Origin: Clostridium weizhouense
GTDB lineage: Bacteria > Bacillota > Clostridia > Clostridiales > Clostridiaceae
DNA: 64,000 nt
Direction: 5' to 3'
Assembly: GCF_019431045.1 (NCBI RefSeq)
Contig: NZ_JAHXPT010000015.1
Location: 1-64,000, forward strand
Under the pieces are notes generated by a model. That model had not been told where the DNA came from, did no database searches, and was given only the letters and a program-made list of their open reading frames with translations. Made by a program: the position numbers and the translations under genes. Below are positions 25,988 through 33,901 of this stretch, one piece after another (the stretch's first letter is position 1; each line of letters opens with the position of its first letter).

Positions 25988-26446
25988 ATGGATATATTTG
26001 CAGAACAATTTATCCCCTCAAATAAGTCATATAAAGCTAGTGAGATTACTAAAAAGGTTTCTATAGTAATTTTTATACTAGCATTATTTATGATATTTAG
26101 TTCTCTAATTATAACGGTAGCATTGATAATCTTAGGAATAGTATTATTTTTAATAAGTATGTTTAATTATGTTGAGTATGAATATGAATTTTTTGATGGA
26201 ACATTAAGTGTAACTAGAATTTTTAATATGAGTAGAAGGAAGGTTGCTATAAAAATAGACAAGCATTGTTTAAGAAAAGCTTATATAGTAAGAGATGGAG
26301 AAGTAAATAATAAAAGAATAAAGAAATTTTATAATACGAGTATAGAAAATTTACAAAAGTATAATTTTGAATTAAATAATGGCAAGATAGTTCAATTAGC
26401 ATTAAATGATGAATTATCAAAATTGGTAAATATATATTTAAAATAA
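25988..26446 (+). CDS. Small membrane protein, DUF6106-like
   Basis: A 152-residue protein with two adjacent membrane helices (about 24-42 and 45-62), then a soluble beta-rich domain (VEYEYEFFDGTLSVTRIFNMSRRKVAIKID). The overall form (short N-terminus, TM hairpin, PH-like YcxB/bPH tail) matches DUF6106-type proteins, tentatively. AAAGGAAGG precedes the ATG. Single gene with its own terminator. Function unknown. Confidence 0.65.
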   Translation: MDIFAEQFIPSNKSYKASEITKKVSIVIFILALFMIFSSLIITVALIILGIVLFLISMFNYVEYEYEFFDGTLSVTRIFNMSRRKVAIKIDKHCLRKAYIVRDGEVNNKRIKKFYNTSIENLQKYNFELNNGKIVQLALNDELSKLVNIYLK

Positions 26447-26466
26447 TAAAATATATATTTATATAC

Positions 26467-26517
26467 AATAGCTGTATATAAATAAATTAATAATAGTTTG
26501 TATACAGCTATTTTATG
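26467..26517 (+). terminator. Terminator of the small membrane protein gene
   Basis: AATAGCTGTATATA pairs with GTATACAGCTATT, followed by TTATGGTT. Confidence 0.7.
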
Positions 26518-26570
26518 GTTTTAATACATAAATATTATAAAATATGGATATTAAAATTTAGAAAAATTAT

Positions 26571-26638
26571 AAAAACGTCAATAATATGAATTTAGAGTAA
26601 TTATAAATATTCTAATTTATATTACTGATGTTTTTTTA
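26571..26638. repeat. Long imperfect hairpin in the gap before the hemolysin-family gene
   Basis: AAAAACGTCAATAATATGAA TTTAGAGTA pairs with TATTCTAATTTATATTACTG ATGTTTTTTT over about 28 positions with few mismatches. It ends in a T-run and can terminate + strand transcription. 26517-26803 holds nothing else apart from a TATAAT-like sequence near 26685. Confidence 0.55.
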
Positions 26639-26803
26639 GATTAAGCTAATATATTTCTTTTATTAAGAATATGCTATAATGTTAAGTAAAATATTAATTA
26701 ATTTTTATCTTCCAATTTAATTTTAATTAACTACATAAATCTAAATGTTAATTAACATAAAGAGAGGATAAATATTAATAAGTCATTGGGAGAGTGATTT
26801 TTT

Positions 26804-28060
26804 TTGGACCCTAGTTATACGTGGGAGATAGTAACATTAATAGTACTACTTATGCTTTCAGCATTTTTTTCGATGTCTGAAACAGCATTAATGTCTTTAA
26901 ACAAAATTAGAGTAAGACATATGGTTGAGGAAGGGGTACCAGGAGCTAAATTAGTTGAAAAGCTTACTGAGGATCCTAATAAATTATTAGGAGCAATATT
27001 AATTGGTAATAATATAGTGAATATCGCAGCATCAGGTCTTGCTACTATGCTTGCAACAAATATATTTGGTGCAGGTGGTGTAGGAATTGCTACAGGAGTT
27101 ATGACTGTATTGGTATTAATTTTTGGTGAGATAACGCCAAAGTCTATAGCAAAGCAAAATTCAGAACATGTTGCATTAAAGGTTAGTAGACCAATAAAAC
27201 TTGTTGTAATTATATTTAAGCCTTTTGTATATATGTTTAGTGCAATTTCTTCAATTTTTATAAAGATTTTAGGGGGAGACCCTAAAGCAAGTGAACCGTT
27301 TATCACTGAAGAAGAATTAAAAACCATGGTTGGTGTAAGTGAAGAAGAAGGTGTATTAGAAGATGTTGAAAAAGAAATGATTTTCAATGTTTTTGATTTT
27401 GCGGATCTTCAAGTAAAAGATGTTATGGTTCAAAGAGTAGATGTTGTTGCAGTTGATTCAGAAGCAACGTATTATGATGTATTGCAAGTTATAAAAGAAG
27501 AACAATTTTCAAGAATACCGGTATATAATCAAACAATAGATGACGTAATTGGAATTTTAAATGTTAAGGATCTTGTAATGATTGAAAATCCAAAAAAAGA
27601 TTTTAATATTACTAAATATATAAGAGAACCTTTTTACACATTTGAGTTTAAAAAAATTATAGAATTATTTAAAGAAATGAAAAAGACAAGAAATCATATT
27701 GCGGTTGTATTAGATGAATATGGTGGAACTGTTGGTATAGTTACAATAGAGGACTTGGTAGAGGAAATTGTTGGCGAGATTGAAGATGAATATGATGATG
27801 AAAAAAGGGATATCGAAGTAATTAAAGATAATGAATATGTAGTAGATGGTAGTGTAAGACTTCATGATATTGGTGATTTAATAGGTATAGATATGGAATC
27901 AGAAGAATTTGATTCTGTTGGAGGTTTAGTTATTGGCGAACTTGGAAGAATGCCAGAAGAAAATGAAGAGATAAAAGTTAACAATATGAAATTTGTTGTT
28001 GAGGATATAGATAAAAATAGAATAAAAAAAGTTAGAATATATACAGAAGAAATATCTTAG
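26804..28060 (+). CDS. Hemolysin-family CNNM/CBS domain membrane protein
   Basis: A 418-residue protein with an N-terminal CNNM (DUF21) membrane domain of three to four helices (about 5-150; SETALMSLNKIRVRHMVEEG), two CBS domains (about 205-330; VMVQRVDVVAVD, ILNVKDLV, DEYGGTVGIVTIEDLVEEIVGEIEDEYDDE) and a C-terminal CorC/HlyC transporter-associated domain (VDGSVRLHDIGDLIG). The family is linked to Mg2+ efflux or homeostasis, not to true haemolysis. The start is TTG at 26804 behind GGGAG; an overlapping GTG is out of frame. Confidence 0.9.
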   Translation: MDPSYTWEIVTLIVLLMLSAFFSMSETALMSLNKIRVRHMVEEGVPGAKLVEKLTEDPNKLLGAILIGNNIVNIAASGLATMLATNIFGAGGVGIATGVMTVLVLIFGEITPKSIAKQNSEHVALKVSRPIKLVVIIFKPFVYMFSAISSIFIKILGGDPKASEPFITEEELKTMVGVSEEEGVLEDVEKEMIFNVFDFADLQVKDVMVQRVDVVAVDSEATYYDVLQVIKEEQFSRIPVYNQTIDDVIGILNVKDLVMIENPKKDFNITKYIREPFYTFEFKKIIELFKEMKKTRNHIAVVLDEYGGTVGIVTIEDLVEEIVGEIEDEYDDEKRDIEVIKDNEYVVDGSVRLHDIGDLIGIDMESEEFDSVGGLVIGELGRMPEENEEIKVNNMKFVVEDIDKNRIKKVRIYTEEIS

Positions 28061-28071
28061 TTTTGATATAT

Positions 28072-28125
28072 AAAGGCTGTTCAAAAGTAGAAAATAATTT
28101 TTGCTTTGGATAGCCTGTTTTAATT
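28072..28125 (+). terminator. Terminator behind the CNNM/CBS gene
   Basis: AGGCTGTTCAAAAG pairs with CTTTGGATAGCCT, with G-T pairs, followed by GTTTTAATTT. Confidence 0.6.
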
Positions 28126-28206
28126 TCAATGGATATTTGTTATTTTTTGATTATGTCTAAGTAGATGAAGTATTTTTCATTTATTAGATATGAAAGGAGT
28201 AATATA

Positions 28207-28656
28207 ATGGAATTTTTAGAAATTGCCAAACAAGAAGCAAAATTTGCAATGTCTAATGGTGAAGTACCGGTAGGGGCTATTATTGTAAAGGACGGAATTA
28301 TTATAGCTAAAGCTCATAACCTAAAGGAGAAGTTGAAAGATATAACAGCACATGCAGAAATTTTAGCAATTAAACAAGCTTCTGACTATATAGGAGATTG
28401 GCGATTAACAGGGTGTGAAATGTACGTTACGTTAGAACCTTGTCCTATGTGCGCTAGTGCAATTGCTCAAAGTAGAATTTCTAAATTACATATAGGAACT
28501 TTTAATAAAGATATGGGAGCATGTGGATCAGTAGTAAATCTTATAGATAGCATTTCATTAAACTATTTTGTAAGTGTTAATTGGCTTTATGATGAAGAGT
28601 GTTCTGAATTATTAACTAAATTTTTTGATAAAAAAAGGAATGTTAATAAATTTTAA
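28207..28656 (+). CDS. tadA: tRNA adenosine(34) deaminase
   Basis: A 149-residue zinc deaminase. His49-Ala-Glu51 (HAEILAI) and PCPMC (residues 78-82) form the zinc and proton-relay site. It converts A34 to inosine in tRNA-Arg(ACG). AAAGGAG lies seven bases before the ATG at 28207; an in-frame upstream ATG at 28165 has no ribosome binding site. In related clostridia tadA usually sits beside the SRP RNA and dnaX (from memory); here PAP2 and chitinase genes lie between. Confidence 0.94.
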   Translation: MEFLEIAKQEAKFAMSNGEVPVGAIIVKDGIIIAKAHNLKEKLKDITAHAEILAIKQASDYIGDWRLTGCEMYVTLEPCPMCASAIAQSRISKLHIGTFNKDMGACGSVVNLIDSISLNYFVSVNWLYDEECSELLTKFFDKKRNVNKF

Positions 28657-28690
28657 GAAAATATTAAACAAATAGAGAAGGGCGGTTTAT

Positions 28691-29224
28691 ATGCAATTTA
28701 TTCAAGTATTTGATGATAGAATATTAAATTTTATACAGGAGAATTTACGTAGTCCTATAATGGATAGAGTAATTCCTTTTATAACATCATTAGGAAATGG
28801 TGGGTTTATATGGATTGCAATAGCTATTATATTTATAATTACAAAAAAATATAGGAAGTATGGGTTAATAATGATACCAACATTAATTATATGTGGATTG
28901 ATAGGAGATGTTACTATAAAACCTTTGGTTGGTAGAGAAAGACCTTTTAATATTACTGAAGGAATAGAATTACTTATAAAAGCACCAACAGGATTTTCAT
29001 TTCCATCTGGACATACGATGTCTTCTTTTGCAGCAGCAGCAATAATTAGTAAAGCAAATAATAAATTTGGAATTTTAGCATTTATATTAGCGGCATTAAT
29101 AGGTTTTTCAAGAATGTATTTATATGTACATTATCCTTCAGATGTGTTAGTTGGATGTATATTAGGCATAATTTTTAGTTCTATTATTTATAAAATAATT
29201 AATAGTAAATTAGAAAATTGTTAA
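28691..29224 (+). CDS. PAP2 family phosphatase (undecaprenyl-diphosphatase-like)
   Basis: A 177-residue membrane phosphatase with five to six helices and the three PAP2 signatures: KPLVGRERP, FPSGHTMSS and SRMYLYVHYPSDVLVG. Such enzymes remove phosphate from undecaprenyl diphosphate or phosphatidic acid/PGP at the outer face of the membrane. The size and N-terminus (FIQENLRSPIMDRVIPFITSLGNGG) resemble BcrC-like clostridial proteins; specificity is inferred. It starts 34 bases behind tadA and may be cotranscribed with it. Confidence 0.9.
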   Translation: MQFIQVFDDRILNFIQENLRSPIMDRVIPFITSLGNGGFIWIAIAIIFIITKKYRKYGLIMIPTLIICGLIGDVTIKPLVGRERPFNITEGIELLIKAPTGFSFPSGHTMSSFAAAAIISKANNKFGILAFILAALIGFSRMYLYVHYPSDVLVGCILGIIFSSIIYKIINSKLENC

Positions 29225-29242
29225 AACATATTATATATTTAG

Positions 29243-29317
29243 ATATGTTTTAAAACAGTGTTGATATTTTAGCATAAAACTGATGGACATATGAATTGAT
29301 GTTCACTTAAAACATAG
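29243..29317. repeat. Dispersed palindromic element, copy 4 (expanded centre)
   Basis: ATATGTTTTAAAACAGTGTTGATATT at the left and GATGTTCACTTAAAACATAG at the right, with about 25 extra bases between. It sits between the PAP2 gene and its terminator. Confidence 0.6.
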
Positions 29318-29326
29318 CAAAAAAAT

Positions 29327-29376
29327 AGGTCTTATATAGAGTAAAAATTACTCTATATAAGACTAAAATTTTTTAT
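29327..29376. terminator. Bidirectional terminator between PAP2 and chitinase genes
   Basis: GTCTTATATAGAGTA (29329-29343) and TACTCTATATAAGAC (29349-29363) are exact complements. T-runs flank both sides (AAAATTTTTTAT on +, ATTTTTTTGC on -). Confidence 0.85.
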
Positions 29377-29389
29377 AAATCAATTGTCC

Positions 29390-30688
29390 TTATTTTATTA
29401 AACCATTATACATTTGAGTATGCATTGGCCATCCGTTTTTAACATCATCTCCACTAGAGTCCCAAACTATTAAACCACCATAATTATTATCATTTATATA
29501 ATTAATTCTTTCTTTTAATGATGTTTTATCTTCATATGTTAAAAATTGTTTAGTGTTAGCATTGTATAAATAAGGAGTTTTGGCTATAGGATCTCTATAT
29601 TTTACCCAACCTTGAGCATTTTCAATATTCTTTATATCATACCAAGAATATTGACCACCATCTCCTAAATTTCCTTTAAAATTTGAATCTCCAGGTTGAA
29701 ATAAGCCATCTCCATTAGGTCCAGGTTGAACATTTGCCCATCCTCTTGAATATAAAGGAGAACCTGCTAAAAGTTTGTTACTTGGAACATTATAAGTATC
29801 CCTAAATAGTTTCATTGCATCATCCATATCAAAATTTGGTCTTGTAGTATCATTAGGGTTAAGATATAAACCAGCAAGATGTCCTGTAACCTTGTCCCAG
29901 CCACCAGCAAAATCATAAGTCATTACTCCAATATAATCTACATATTGGGAATATTTATCTGGTTCAGTATTTTTTATTTTTGAAGCACCAGCTGATACAG
30001 CTACTGTTAAAAGTTTATCTTGCATATTATTTTCATCAAATGTTTCTCTAATAGTTTTTAATAATAGAGTAAAATTATGCTTATCCTCTGGTCCACCAAC
30101 GCAACCTCTATCATATTGATCTTCAGAAGCTCTAGTTTCTGTTGGATATTCCCAATCTACATCTATTCCATCTATAAATGGATATTGTTTCATAACATCT
30201 ACCATACTATTAGCTAATGTCTTTCTATTTTGTTCTGTAGAGGCTGCTTCATGGAACATGTTACTTCTTGTCCATCCTCCAACAGATATTAAAATTTTTA
30301 CATTTGGATATTTTGATTTATAATATTTGTATTCACCAAAGTGACCAAATACTGTACCTTCTGGATAACCTGTGTTTGGATACTTATTCCAATCGGCTTT
30401 TGCTGCATGAGGGAAATTAGTATTTTCAAAGTCAGCATAACTGTCAGTAGTTTGAATTTTAAAATCGCTAGTTATTTCAAAAAATGCATGGTTAACATGT
30501 GTAATCTTGTCCCATGGAATTTTATCAACAGTAATATGCTGTTGTCCTGCTTGATATACTCCCCAGCTTGGAAAATAAGTAACTACTCTTTTAGTAGAAT
30601 TACTAGAAGCATTAGCTATTACAGTATTTGAAGTAATGCAACCTGCTATAAGTAGTAGAGAAAGTAAAATACTTAAAGTTTTTTTCAT
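29390..30688 (-). CDS. GH18 chitinase-like glycosidase, exported
   Basis: A 432-residue GH18 enzyme. The catalytic DxxDxDxE motif is FIDGIDVDWEYP, with Glu180 as acid. LISVGGWT near 133-140 is the second GH18 signature and the C-terminal GGLIVWDSSGDD strand closes the barrel. A hydrophobic export signal precedes LIAGC (Cys17), which reads as a lipobox, though an AxA site (VIANASS) follows, so lipoprotein or secreted form are both possible. There is no chitin-binding module. The ATG at 30688 is well spaced from AAGGGG; the upstream GTG at 30697 is part of that site. Single gene. Confidence 0.92.
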   Translation of the reverse strand: MKKTLSILLSLLLIAGCITSNTVIANASSNSTKRVVTYFPSWGVYQAGQQHITVDKIPWDKITHVNHAFFEITSDFKIQTTDSYADFENTNFPHAAKADWNKYPNTGYPEGTVFGHFGEYKYYKSKYPNVKILISVGGWTRSNMFHEAASTEQNRKTLANSMVDVMKQYPFIDGIDVDWEYPTETRASEDQYDRGCVGGPEDKHNFTLLLKTIRETFDENNMQDKLLTVAVSAGASKIKNTEPDKYSQYVDYIGVMTYDFAGGWDKVTGHLAGLYLNPNDTTRPNFDMDDAMKLFRDTYNVPSNKLLAGSPLYSRGWANVQPGPNGDGLFQPGDSNFKGNLGDGGQYSWYDIKNIENAQGWVKYRDPIAKTPYLYNANTKQFLTYEDKTSLKERINYINDNNYGGLIVWDSSGDDVKNGWPMHTQMYNGLIK

Positions 30689-30697
30689 GTTTACCAC

Positions 30698-31197
30698 CCC
30701 TTAATATTTTATATTTTTACTTAAGTAAAAATATGTACTAATTTATGAATAGACTCTGTAGCTTTATGTCGTTTTACTATCTTTATTTAATGATAACATA
30801 TACAGTTAAATAAGGAAATATATGTAAAGAAAATTTATATATCTGTTATGTTAAATGTATAACTCTTGCTTAATCTGTATTTTTATAGTAGGGGTTTTCA
30901 CGAAATGTTAACGATAAATTATTTTAATTTAGAAAAATAGTATTTCTTATATTAATGGATTGAGGAATCATAATATGTAAAGTGTAACTTTCATTAATAA
31001 AGTGGATGGTGGTATAAAAGTATAAATTGAAGGTTTTTTATCTAAATTGTTATAATAAATTAAGAAAAAATTTAACTGATAGAGATATTAAAGGGAGATG
31101 TATTAGTTTTAGATTAATAACTAAAGTATTAACATTTAGTAGTTAAAAATAGTATTGTATATTTAAAACTCGCTATATAAATTTTCATATAAATATA
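30698..31197. other. Intergenic region upstream of chitinase and tRNA-Ser
   Basis: About 500 AT-rich bases holding the presumed chitinase leader on the - strand. I see no ORF with a ribosome binding site, riboswitch or clear repeat in it. Confidence 0.5.
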
Positions 31198-31226
31198 TTG
31201 ACGCTAACTGGCTAAATTGCTATAAT
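31198..31226 (+). promoter_or_regulatory. SigmaA promoter of tRNA-Ser
   Basis: TTGACG (31198-31203), a 17-bp spacer and TATAAT (31221-31226), about 50 bases before the tRNA. Confidence 0.8.
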
Positions 31227-31277
31227 CTAATACGTTACAGTTAACATAGTAGACGTGTACAAATAGTATGAAAATAG

Positions 31278-31367
31278 GGAGAAATGTCCGAGAGGTCGAA
31301 GGAGCACGCCTGGAAAGCGTGTATAGGGGCAACTCTATCAGGGGTTCGAATCCCCTTTTCTCCGCCA
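31278..31367 (+). tRNA. tRNA-Ser (anticodon GGA)
   Basis: A class II tRNA. The acceptor GGAGAAA pairs with TTTCTCC, the anticodon stem CACGC/GCGTG has loop CTGGAAA (anticodon GGA at 31312-31314), a long variable arm follows, and the T-arm is GGGGTTCGAATCCCC. Discriminator G and CCA are encoded. Confidence 0.96.
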
Positions 31368-31397
31368 AAATATTAATTGATTTTATAAAAAATCTTT

Positions 31398-31438
31398 AAC
31401 ATGTTTGTAATTAAAATGATTACAAACGTGTTTTTTTG
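31398..31438 (+). terminator. tRNA-Ser terminator
   Basis: AACATGTTTGTAAT pairs with ATTACAAACGTGTT, followed by TTTTTTGTT. It separates tRNA-Ser from the downstream tRNA-like/SRP RNA unit. Confidence 0.85.
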
Positions 31439-31932
31439 TTTTTTAAATATATTATAAAAATTTGAAATATTTTAAATAAATATAAATATTTTGGAGAATA
31501 ACTTAAAGTTAAAATTTAAAATATGATTTATAAAAGTATAGATTTAATTAAAGAAGAAAATTTACAATAACTAAATTAGTTTGTGATTAAAATTAAAAAA
31601 TTATCCACATAATTTAAAAATATAATAAAAGTTATCAACAAATTTGTTGAAAAAATTCTTAAAACTGTTGATAAAATTATTAATATATAAAATCGAATAA
31701 AGTTGTTTACTAAGGTTTAATAGTTATAAAAAAATTTTCAATATATTTTTATACATGAGTAAATTGTAATATATCTATAATTTTTTATATAAACTAAACA
31801 AAAAAATTAATTAAATAGATAAATTAGATGACATATAATATTTTAGTTGTATAAATAATAGTATATATGTAAATAAAAACGTGATAATCCAAATAAAATT
31901 TTATTTTATAAAATCTTATTATTAGAATAACC
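31439..31932. other. Extremely AT-rich intergenic region before the SRP RNA unit
   Basis: About 490 bases with no ORF. It includes clustered TTATCCACA / TTATCAACA-like words at 31600-31680 (TTATCCACATAA, TTATCAACAAA, GTTGATAAAA) that resemble DnaA boxes in spacing, but no other origin hallmark is present. Confidence 0.4.
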
Positions 31933-31961
31933 TTGAATTTAAAAAGCTTATATGTTATTAT
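31933..31961 (+). promoter_or_regulatory. Possible promoter of the tRNA-like/SRP RNA transcript
   Basis: TTGAAT (31933-31938), 17 bp, TATTAT (31956-31961), giving a start about 28 bases before the tRNA-like element. A reasonable but not perfect sigmaA match. Confidence 0.45.
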
Positions 31962-31995
31962 TTAAAAGTATCTAAAATGTGTAATGATTTAATAT

Positions 31996-32080
31996 GGTTT
32001 GACGTCTAATGGAGACGTAAGTTTTTCTTTGTTTATAAAGAAAAATATTTATTGAGGTTCGAATCCTCTTCATACCACCA
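31996..32080 (+). ncRNA. tRNA-like structure abutting the SRP RNA
   Basis: GGTTTGA (31996-32002) pairs with TCATACC (32070-32076) in six of seven positions. A canonical T-arm (GAGG-TTCGAAT-CCTC) precedes the 3' acceptor strand, and a discriminator A plus encoded CCA (32078-32080) end it. Instead of a normal D-arm there is ACGTCT-AATGG-AGACGT. Instead of an anticodon arm there is a 9-bp A/T hairpin TTTTTCTTT-GTTTAT-AAAGAAAAA with a 6-base loop, so no usable anticodon is seen. The SRP RNA begins right behind the CCA. It could be a decayed tRNA or a processing signal at the head of the SRP transcript. The structure is visible; the function is inference. Confidence 0.6.
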
Positions 32081-32352
32081 TTGCCGTGCTAGATGGGGAG
32101 TCAGCGGTGCCCTGTAACCTGCAATCCGCTATAGCAGGATTGAATTCCTCGCTTAGGTATTAATTCTTTATAGTCTGACCTTTGTAAGTGGTGTTGATGA
32201 CTGGGTCCCACGCAATGTAAGCGCATGAACCTCGTCAGATCCGGAAGGAAGCAGCGATAAGTGCACACTGCATGTGCCGTGGATCAATCTGGTCTGAGCT
32301 AACTGCAGAGGTAACGTATAGGGGGTTTTTATCAACGTGAGGTGCACGGTTT
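32081..32352 (+). ncRNA. ffs: Signal recognition particle RNA, large Firmicutes type
   Basis: About 270 bases, as in Bacillus scRNA. The Alu domain (TTGCCGTGCTAGATGGGGAG, CAATCCGCTATAGCAGGATTG) is followed by the S domain with the Ffh-binding helix (GTCAGATCCGGAAGGAAGC AGC), TGAGCTAACTGCAGAGGTAACG, and the 3' strand GGTGCACGGT that pairs with the 5' end. It is the RNA scaffold of the particle that brings nascent membrane proteins to FtsY. The 5' end directly joins the tRNA-like element. The ends are accurate to a few bases. Confidence 0.95.
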
Positions 32353-32360
32353 ATTTATAA

Positions 32361-32387
32361 ACCTTCACAATGAAGGATTTTTTTTTG
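32361..32387 (+). terminator. SRP RNA terminator
   Basis: CCTTCA-CAA-TGAAGG followed by ATTTTTTTTT. Confidence 0.92.
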
Positions 32388-32442
32388 ATTATTAAAAGGG
32401 TTATTCTTCAATAGGATTAACAATATAGGACAAAAACAATAG

Positions 32443-32492
32443 GATAAGAAAATGAGGAAATTTTATTAATAAAATTTCCTCATTTTCTTATC
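32443..32492. terminator. 23-bp perfect palindrome between SRP RNA and dfrA
   Basis: A perfect 23-bp stem (32443-32465 with 32470-32492) around a TTAA loop. The right arm ends in the first base of the dfrA stop codon, read on the - strand. It terminates dfrA-thyA and may block readthrough from the SRP side. Confidence 0.75.
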
Positions 32493-32983
32493 TATATCCT
32501 TTTTAAATTTATAAAAGTATATTCTAAGTTACTTTTTTCATCAACTAAAAGGTCAGATTTATATTCTACTTTAAATTCATTTTCATTAAATTCAGGGAAG
32601 TAAGTATCTCCAGAAAAATCTTTATTTATTTTAGTTAAATATAATTTATCTGCATATGGTAGCATTTGTTTATATATTTCTCCACCACCAATTACAAATA
32701 CTTCTTCTTCACAGTTAGAATACTTTTCTATTAAATCATTAAAATCATTAAAAATTATTACTGAATCAGAGTTAACATTGAAATTTTTATCTCTAGTTAA
32801 AATTACATGTTTTCTATTCGGTAAAATACCAGGAAGAGATTCAAAAGTTTTCCTCCCCATAATCATTGTTTTACCAGTAGTAATTTCTTTAAATCTTTTT
32901 AAATCATTTGAAATATGCCATATTAATTTATTATCATTTCCAATAATATTATTTTTAGCTATTGCTACAATTAAAGATATCAT
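32492..32983 (-). CDS. dfrA: Dihydrofolate reductase
   Basis: A 163-residue DHFR of usual length. The N-terminus ISLIVAIAKNNIIGNDNKLIWHISNDLKRFKEITTG carries the Trp20-loop region and the catalytic Asp (SNDL). MGRKTFESLP and the NADPH-binding FVIGGGEIYKQMLPYADKLYLT follow. It regenerates tetrahydrofolate after thymidylate synthase, encoded 18 bases upstream in the same operon. AGGAGAG precedes the ATG. Chromosomal type; nothing suggests a trimethoprim-resistance cassette. Confidence 0.95.
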   Translation of the reverse strand: MISLIVAIAKNNIIGNDNKLIWHISNDLKRFKEITTGKTMIMGRKTFESLPGILPNRKHVILTRDKNFNVNSDSVIIFNDFNDLIEKYSNCEEEVFVIGGGEIYKQMLPYADKLYLTKINKDFSGDTYFPEFNENEFKVEYKSDLLVDEKSNLEYTFINLKRI

Positions 32984-33001
32984 ATCTATATCTCTCCTTT
33001 T

Positions 33002-33784
33002 TTAAACTGATACAGGCATTTTTATTGATGGATGATAGTTATAATCTTCTAATTTAATATCATCAGGAGTAAAATCATAAAAATCTTTTATTTCAGGGTT
33101 TATCCAAAGTTTTGGTGCATCATAAGCTTCATTTTTTCTTGATAATTGAAGTTTCATTCCTTCAATTTGATTTTCATAAATATGTGCATTATTTATTACA
33201 TGAGTAAATAAACCAGGTTTTAATCCAGTAACTTGTGCTATTAAATGTGTTAATACTGCATACTGAGTAGTATTAAACGGGACTCCAAGTGGTAAATCGC
33301 CAGAACGCTGAATTAACATGCAATTAAGTCTGCCATCTGTAACATCCCACATGCTTAAGAAACAACAAGGAGCTAGATTCATTTCAGGTAAGTCTTCCCA
33401 GTTCCATATATTAACCATCATTCTTCTATCTTGTGGGTTTTCTTTTAATGATTTTATAAGATTATCAATTTGGTGATATTTTTTAACTTGATATCCATAA
33501 GCTTTACCTATAGAACCATCTTCATCAGCCCATTCATCCCAAATGTGTCCATCTAAATCTTTAATATTATTACTTTGTTTTTGCATTATCCATAAGATTT
33601 CTTTTATAGAAGTTTTAAAAGCGACAAATTTTGTTGTTAATATAGGAAATTCTTTTTCTAAATTAAATTGCATTATTTGATGAGGTAATTTATAAGTTGC
33701 TACCCCAGTTCTATTGTTATCATAATATCCATTTTCAAGAATATCACTAGCTATGGCTAAATATTTATCATCATATAAACTCAT
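33002..33784 (-). CDS. thyA: Thymidylate synthase
   Basis: A 260-residue folate-dependent ThyA. The catalytic Cys is in the [10 protein letters not shown] segment. The motif [26 protein letters not shown] and the C-terminus MKIPVSV-like IKMPVSV complete the active site. It methylates dUMP to dTMP, giving dihydrofolate that DfrA recycles. First gene of a thyA-dfrA operon. CTCC-type ribosome binding site (AGGAGG complement) precedes the ATG. Confidence 0.96.
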   Translation of the reverse strand: MSLYDDKYLAIASDILENGYYDNNRTGVATYKLPHQIMQFNLEKEFPILTTKFVAFKTSIKEILWIMQKQSNNIKDLDGHIWDEWADEDGSIGKAYGYQVKKYHQIDNLIKSLKENPQDRRMMVNIWNWEDLPEMNLAPCCFLSMWDVTDGRLNCMLIQRSGDLPLGVPFNTTQYAVLTHLIAQVTGLKPGLFTHVINNAHIYENQIEGMKLQLSRKNEAYDAPKLWINPEIKDFYDFTPDDIKLEDYNYHPSIKMPVSV

Positions 33785-33901
33785 AAAAATTTTAATCCTC
33801 CTATTTTAATATTAAATGTATTCTTAAGTATTTTATCATAGATAAATATATATTATAAGCTTACATAATTATAGCTATTAAAAGTAATTATCTACCAAAG
33901 A

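Noticed and set aside
26815-27387. 190-codon open frame on the - strand opposite the CNNM/CBS gene
   Set aside because: Complete overlap with a well-supported gene on the other strand; a mirror frame caused by codon bias.
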